Source of the DNA: DATFEN01 sp035691285
GTDB taxonomy: Bacteria; Acidobacteriota; Vicinamibacteria; Fen-336
Reading direction: 5' to 3'
Assembly (NCBI GenBank): GCA_035691285.1
Contig: DASSJI010000161.1
Location: forward strand, 1-7,008
DNA length: 7,008 nt
Positions 3,739 to 7,008 of this stretch are shown here, one piece after another; position 1 is the first letter of the stretch, and the number at the start of each line of letters is the position of its first letter. The translations under genes and the position numbers were made by a program. Under the pieces are notes generated by a model. It made no database searches. It saw only the letters and a list, made by a program, of their open reading frames with translations, and had not been told where the DNA came from.

Positions 3739-5607
3739 TCACCCGGAGCCGAAGAACTCGGCTGCGTCCCGATACGCGAACCCGAGGCGGCGCGCCAGGG
3801 CGACGTCGCTGGCGTCGCGGCCGACGTAGAGGCAGCTCGCGGGGTCGAGCCGGTGCTCCTCGACGAGCGCGACGCCGAGCCCCGGCAGTGGCTTGCGGCA
3901 CCAGCACACGGGTGGCCCGTCGGCGTGGGGGCAGTACCGTGTCTCGATCGGCACGCTCAGGAGCTCCCGCGTGCGCGCGAGGGCCGCCTCGACCTCGGCG
4001 GGCGCCACCGCTCCCCGCGCGACCTCAGGATGCCAGGCGATCCCGAGCAGCCGCCATCCCTCCTCGTGGTAGCGGCGCAGCGTCTCGGCTCGTCCCGGCA
4101 GCAGCCCGACGTCGGCTGGGGAAGAAGGCGCGCGGGCGCCCGAGCGGCTCTCGCGGACGACACCGTCGAGCCACAGAAGGACGGCGCGGGCGGTGCGCGA
4201 CGGATCGCGTCGTCTCTGGAAAACGAGCTCGTCGACGCGCGTGAAGCCCTCGGCCTCCACCGGCGCGTCGAGCTGTCTCTGGTAGCGGAGCTGCACGCCT
4301 GGCGGGAACGCGCCAGGGTCCGTCCGCGAAGCCTCGCGCAGCGCCTCGGGACCCGGGAGGGCGCCGTAGCGCGCCAGCTGACGAAGGACGGCGTTCACCT
4401 GGGCGTCCTCCAGGCTCGTCTTCAGCCACACGCAGCGAACCGGCACGCCGTGCTTCCACGCCGTCTCGATCACGGCGTTGCGCGCCTCGCGCGAGACGTA
4501 GGTGTTGTCGAGGACCACGCGGCGCCGGGCGCCGGAGAGCGCCTGCTCGAGCGCCGGCAGGAGCGACGCGAGGCGCCCTCCCCGTTCGTCGCGGTTCAGT
4601 CGCTCGTAGCCCTGCGCCACCAGCTCCGAGGCGAGCGTGCTCTTGCCCGCCCCCGGAAGGCCCATCACGAGGACGACCTCTCCGGGCGCGCCGGGCGGCG
4701 GCTGCCGCGCGGCCCGCGGCAAGCGCAGCAGGCGACCCGCCGGAAAACGCTCGTCGAGGCGCAGGCGGTCCTCGGCGCCGAGGCCGAGGTCCGCGACGCT
4801 GGCCAGGGAGCGCGCGCTCTCGACGCGCGTCGGCCCCGGGATCGGCACGATCAGCCCCGAGAGGTCGAGAAGCCAGGCCAGGGCGACGGCCTGCGGCGTG
4901 GCGCGGTGGCGCTCGGCCAGCTCGCGGAGCAGCGGGTCGGCCTCGAGGCGCCGACGCCTCCCCGCGCCTCCCAGGGGCCGGTGGGCGACCAGGCGGATGC
5001 CGTTCGCGGCGCAGTGCTCGGCGACGCCGCTCCGGAAGGCGCGCTCCTCGAAGACGTTCAGCTCCACCTGGACGGCGGCGACCTCGACGATCTCGCGGGC
5101 TTCCTCGAGCTGCCGCAGGCTCACGTTGCAGAGGCCGATGGCCGCGACCCTGCCGTCGCGCTGGAGCGACCGCAGCGCGCGGACGCTCGTGGCCAGAGGC
5201 GTGCGAGGGTCGGGAGCGTGGAGCTGGTAGAGGTCGACGCGCTCCAGGCCCAGCGCGCGAAGGCTCCGCTCGCAGGCCTCCGCGAGGTGCCTCGCGCGTC
5301 CGTCAGGGATGAAGCGGCCTCCCGGCCGTGTCAGGCCTCCCTTCGTCGCCACGACGACCCGCGAGCGGTCGCCAGGCCAGGTGTCCAGGGCACGGCGCAG
5401 CAGCCGCTCGTTGTGCCCGACCTCCGCGTCGTCCAGGCAGTAGGCGTCGGCTGTGTCGAGGAAGCGGACGCCCGCGTCGAGGGCAGCGTGCACCACCGCG
5501 ATCGCTCGCTCCTGGTCCCGGTCCCGCGCCGTGGACAGGCGCATGCAGCCCATCCCGAGCGCGCGGGCTGCCAGCGAAGAGAGTCCCGCCGATGACGGCG
5601 CCACCAT
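3739..5607 (-). CDS. Three-domain fusion: aldo/keto reductase, PNKP-type polynucleotide kinase, degenerate HAD phosphatase
   Basis: The 622-residue protein holds three domains in one frame. Residues about 10-295 are an aldo/keto reductase with a complete tetrad: Asp51 and Tyr56 in FLDTADAY, Lys89 in VVVATKGG, His130 in YQLHAPDP. IPGPTRVESARS (256-267) fits the NADPH-binding loop. Residues about 308-465 are a P-loop kinase: Walker A GLPGAGKST (316-324), NRDERGG (338-344), VVLDNTY (364-370), GVPVRCVW (387-394). This order matches the 5'-kinase of polynucleotide kinase/phosphatase, where the Asp of NRD is catalytic. Residues about 474-620 resemble GmhB/HisB-type HAD phosphatases with zinc ligands Cys559, His561, Cys568, Cys570 and Lys572. 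Yet the DxDG motif reads WLDG (479-482), so the nucleophilic Asp is a Trp, motif II (TNQ in relatives) reads AWH, and the first Asp of motif IV is Arg597. Kinase and reductase look competent; the phosphatase probably is not. The ATG at 5607 fits the reductase N-terminus. Substrates are unknown. The gene ends at the right border of the insertion sequence and is divergent from the glycosylase gene. Confidence 0.88.
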   Translation of the reverse strand: MVAPSSAGLSSLAARALGMGCMRLSTARDRDQERAIAVVHAALDAGVRFLDTADAYCLDDAEVGHNERLLRRALDTWPGDRSRVVVATKGGLTRPGGRFIPDGRARHLAEACERSLRALGLERVDLYQLHAPDPRTPLATSVRALRSLQRDGRVAAIGLCNVSLRQLEEAREIVEVAAVQVELNVFEERAFRSGVAEHCAANGIRLVAHRPLGGAGRRRRLEADPLLRELAERHRATPQAVALAWLLDLSGLIVPIPGPTRVESARSLASVADLGLGAEDRLRLDERFPAGRLLRLPRAARQPPPGAPGEVVLVMGLPGAGKSTLASELVAQGYERLNRDERGGRLASLLPALEQALSGARRRVVLDNTYVSREARNAVIETAWKHGVPVRCVWLKTSLEDAQVNAVLRQLARYGALPGPEALREASRTDPGAFPPGVQLRYQRQLDAPVEAEGFTRVDELVFQRRRDPSRTARAVLLWLDGVVRESRSGARAPSSPADVGLLPGRAETLRRYHEEGWRLLGIAWHPEVARGAVAPAEVEAALARTRELLSVPIETRYCPHADGPPVCWCRKPLPGLGVALVEEHRLDPASCLYVGRDASDVALARRLGFAYRDAAEFFGSG

Positions 5608-5662
5608 CCGCGGGATTCTGGACCCGGTCGGGCTAGAAGCGGAGCCCGGCCATGCTGCGCCC

Positions 5663-5668
5663 TATACT
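5663..5668 (+). promoter_or_regulatory. Candidate -10 box placed for a leaderless transcript
   Basis: TATACT matches the TATAAT consensus at five of six positions, a rare AT-rich spot in this region. It ends five bases before the GTG at 5674, so transcription would begin at or next to the start codon. This is the usual spacing for leaderless messages. No -35 hexamer is visible 16-18 bases upstream, and no ribosome site precedes the GTG, which agrees with that reading. Confidence 0.45.
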
Positions 5669-5673
5669 CCATC

Positions 5674-6249
5674 GTGCGCTTCGCGCTGCCGGGGCCAGCC
5701 GAAAAACGGCGCCTGCTCGCGATCCTCGGGCGTCCGCCCGAAGAGGCGGCGCCGCTCCTCCTGGGGCACGTGCTCGTGCGGCGCGTCGGCCGGCGCGTCC
5801 TCGCGGCACGCCTCGTCGAGGTCGAAGCGTACGCCGGATCGGACGATCCGGCGGCCCACGCCTTCCGCGGCCGCACGGCGCGCACCGAGCCGCTCTTCGG
5901 TCCCCCAGGCACCCTCTACGTCTACTTCGTGTACGGCATGCACCATTGCCTCAACCTGTCCGTCGCGCGCCGTGGCGTGCCAGGCTGCGTCCTGGTGCGC
6001 GCCGCCGAGCCGCTCCAGGGATGCGGGCTCGGGTCCCGGGCGCTCGCGGGACCGGGCCGGTTGTGCCGGGCCTTCGGGCTCGACACGCGCCACTCGGGCC
6101 TGCACCTGTTCGACCGGCGTGCCGGCCTGACGCTGCGGGAGGGCGCGCGTCCCCGCCGCATCGCCGCGGCGCGCCGCGTCGGGATCCGCCGGGCCGTGGG
6201 AAGACGGCTGCGCTTCTACGATCCCGAGAGCGTGGCGGTTTCGATCTGA
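5674..6249 (+). CDS. 3-methyladenine (alkyladenine) DNA glycosylase, AAG/MPG family
   Basis: The 191-residue protein is of normal length for bacterial members of this monofunctional glycosylase family, which flips alkylated or deaminated purines out of DNA and cuts the N-glycosyl bond to leave an abasic site. Diagnostic motifs are in order: ARLVEVEAYAGSDDPAAHAFRG (45-66), RTEPLFGPPGTLYVYFVYGMHHCLN (70-94), VLVRAAEPL (106-114), GPGRLCRAFGLD (126-137), RRVGIRRA (167-174). By alignment to human AAG, Glu51 is the water-activating catalytic residue (Glu125), and Tyr53, His62 and Tyr84 form the base pocket (Tyr127, His136, Tyr159). Asn94 matches Asn169. All are present, so an active enzyme is expected. 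The GTG at 5674 is the only plausible start in frame; an ATG at 5652 is in another frame. Its stop codon forms part of a palindrome at 6247-6259. It is divergent from the kinase fusion gene, with 66 bases between the two starts. Confidence 0.95.
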   Translation: MRFALPGPAEKRRLLAILGRPPEEAAPLLLGHVLVRRVGRRVLAARLVEVEAYAGSDDPAAHAFRGRTARTEPLFGPPGTLYVYFVYGMHHCLNLSVARRGVPGCVLVRAAEPLQGCGLGSRALAGPGRLCRAFGLDTRHSGLHLFDRRAGLTLREGARPRRIAAARRVGIRRAVGRRLRFYDPESVAVSI

Positions 6250-6259
6250 CCATAGGTCA
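6247..6259. promoter_or_regulatory. Palindrome TGACC-ATA-GGTCA, possible operator upstream of the oxygenase gene
   Basis: A perfect 5-3-5 inverted repeat begins on the TGA stop codon of the glycosylase gene and lies 11 bases before the candidate -35 of the oxygenase promoter. Another TGACC half-site occurs at 6324-6328, just inside the oxygenase gene. Ring-hydroxylating oxygenase genes are often controlled by local transcription factors with such dyads, but no regulator gene is visible here. Confidence 0.35.
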
Positions 6260-6269
6260 GTGCGAGTCG

Positions 6270-6299
6270 TTGAGGAGTACCGTTCAGCAGTGGTACGTT
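6270..6299 (+). promoter_or_regulatory. Candidate promoter of the Rieske oxygenase gene
   Basis: TTGAGG at 6270-6275 and TACGTT at 6294-6299 are 18 bases apart and match sigma70 boxes at four and three of six positions. The predicted start near 6306 leaves only about five untranslated bases before the ATG at 6311, with no room for a ribosome site. A small inverted repeat, GTACC (6277-6281) and GGTAC (6292-6296), spans the spacer and -10. The assignment is tentative. Confidence 0.35.
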
Positions 6300-6310
6300 G
6301 TGTGGGTTAC

Positions 6311-6337
6311 ATGACTTCGCTTCTGACCTCAAGTCAT
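6311..6337 (+). promoter_or_regulatory. Inverted repeat that sequesters the start codon of the oxygenase gene
   Basis: ATGACTT (6311-6317) and AAGTCAT (6331-6337) are perfect complements separated by 13 bases. In the mRNA the initiation codon would be the first three bases of the stem. The repeat could lower translation initiation or act as a DNA operator. The seven-base stem is AT-rich and of modest stability. Confidence 0.35.
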
Positions 6338-7008
6338 ATTCTGAAGGCCACGCTGCCCCGCGAGGCCTACGTGTCCCCCGACTACCATCAGCGCGAGCGG
6401 GAGGCCATCTTCCTGCGCGAGTGGGTCTGCGCCCTTCGTGAGGCCGAAGTGGAGCGGCCGGGCGAGCACCGGGTCGTCGAGATCGCAGGCGAGAGCGTGA
6501 TCGTGGTCCGGACGAGGGCGTCCGAGCTGCGCGCCTTCTTCAACGTCTGCCCGCACCGCGGCGCGCGCCTGTGCGGAGAGGGCCGCGAGCTCCTCGGGCC
6601 TTCCGGAGTCCTGCCGAACGGCACGCTGCGCTGCCCGTACCATGCCTGGACCTTCGCCCTCGACGGACGGCTGCTGTCGGCGCCGCACCTCGCCGAGGTC
6701 CCGGCCGGCCTGGGTCTCCACCCGGTCGGCATCGCGACCTGGGGCGGCTTCGTCTTCCTGCACTTCACGCCGGACGCGATGCGCCAGGACCTCGTCGCGC
6801 AGCTCGGACCGGGGCGCGAGCGCGTGCGCCGCTATCCGCTCGCGGAGCTGCGGCCGGCGCGCCGGATCGTCTACGACGTCGGCGCCAACTGGAAGGTGAT
6901 CGCCGAGAACTACAACGAGTGCTACCACTGCGGCCCCGTCCACCCCGAGCTGTGCGAGGTCGTGCCCGCCTTCCGCACCCGGGGCGGAGCCGGGCTCGAC
7001 TGGGAGCA
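6311..7008 (+). CDS. Rieske non-heme iron ring-hydroxylating oxygenase, alpha subunit, N-terminal part (runs off the window)
   Basis: From the ATG at 6311 the frame is open for 232 codons to the right edge. Residues 12-45 (KATLPREAYVSPDYHQREREAIF onward) are the usual N-terminal helix region. The Rieske domain follows: Cys80 and His82 in VCPHRG and Cys108 and His111 in CPYHAWTF bind the [2Fe-2S] cluster. The start of the catalytic domain is visible as NWKVIAENYNECYHCGPVHPEL (193-214), where His206 and His211 are the first two iron ligands. Glu203 occupies the position of the acidic residue that bridges Rieske and iron centres in naphthalene dioxygenase. The third ligand lies beyond the window. 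These enzymes use electrons from a reductase to insert O2 into aromatic rings or to demethylate quaternary amines. ENYNECYHC loosely recalls both general alpha subunits and betaine-type demethylases, so the substrate is left open. The 61 bases before it hold candidate promoter and operator elements; no good ribosome site is seen. Confidence 0.92.
   Translation, partial: MTSLLTSSHILKATLPREAYVSPDYHQREREAIFLREWVCALREAEVERPGEHRVVEIAGESVIVVRTRASELRAFFNVCPHRGARLCGEGRELLGPSGVLPNGTLRCPYHAWTFALDGRLLSAPHLAEVPAGLGLHPVGIATWGGFVFLHFTPDAMRQDLVAQLGPGRERVRRYPLAELRPARRIVYDVGANWKVIAENYNECYHCGPVHPELCEVVPAFRTRGGAGLDWE

Noticed and set aside
3853..5595. Long plus-strand open frame (580 codons) opposite the reductase-kinase-HAD fusion
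   Set aside because: The composition is Arg/Ala/Gly/His-biased without any family motif, while the minus strand carries three domain signatures in a single frame.
6329..6943. Minus-strand open frame opposite the Rieske oxygenase gene
   Set aside because: The plus strand carries the Rieske CxH...CxxH and iron-binding motifs in one frame. The antisense frame is a compositional shadow.

Overview
The window is very GC-rich, with G or C at nearly every third codon position and long antisense shadow frames over the real genes. This suggests a high-GC bacterium, for example a Myxococcota, former deltaproteobacterium or similar environmental lineage. No rRNA, tRNA or lineage marker gene is present, so the taxonomy is only an impression. 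Seven host or mobile loci are recognisable, two of them cut by the window edges. No CRISPR array, phage module or classical defence island is visible.

Layout. (1) 1-403, minus strand: the first 134 residues of an NAD(P)-dependent malic enzyme. Its reading frame runs off the left edge. (2) 404-642: a divergent regulatory region with a CRP/FNR-like palindrome at 480-495 and a candidate promoter at 533-561. (3) 643-1005, plus: a small secreted protein with a clear signal peptide and ribosome binding site, followed by a strong hairpin at 1014-1057. (4) 1134-2468, plus: a membrane-anchored trypsin-like serine protease with a coiled coil and no PDZ domain. (5) About 2468-3734: an IS630-family insertion sequence whose transposase is split into two frames at a T4C6 homopolymer junction. 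It sits exactly between two convergent host genes. (6) 3739-5607, minus: an unusual three-domain protein made of an aldo/keto reductase, a polynucleotide-kinase-type P-loop kinase and a GmhB/HisB-type HAD domain that lacks its nucleophilic aspartate. (7) 5674-6249, plus: a 3-methyladenine (alkyladenine) DNA glycosylase, divergent from the fusion gene, with a probable leaderless GTG start. (8) 6311 to the right edge, plus: the N-terminal 232 residues of a Rieske non-heme iron oxygenase alpha subunit, whose start codon lies inside a perfect inverted repeat.

How they fit together. Most genes look like independent transcription units rather than one operon. The most suggestive pairing is the divergent one of the glycosylase, which opens base-excision repair of alkylated DNA, and the fusion gene, whose middle domain resembles the kinase of polynucleotide kinase/phosphatase, an end-processing enzyme. 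They share a 66-bp intergenic region. Any joint role in repair is inference.
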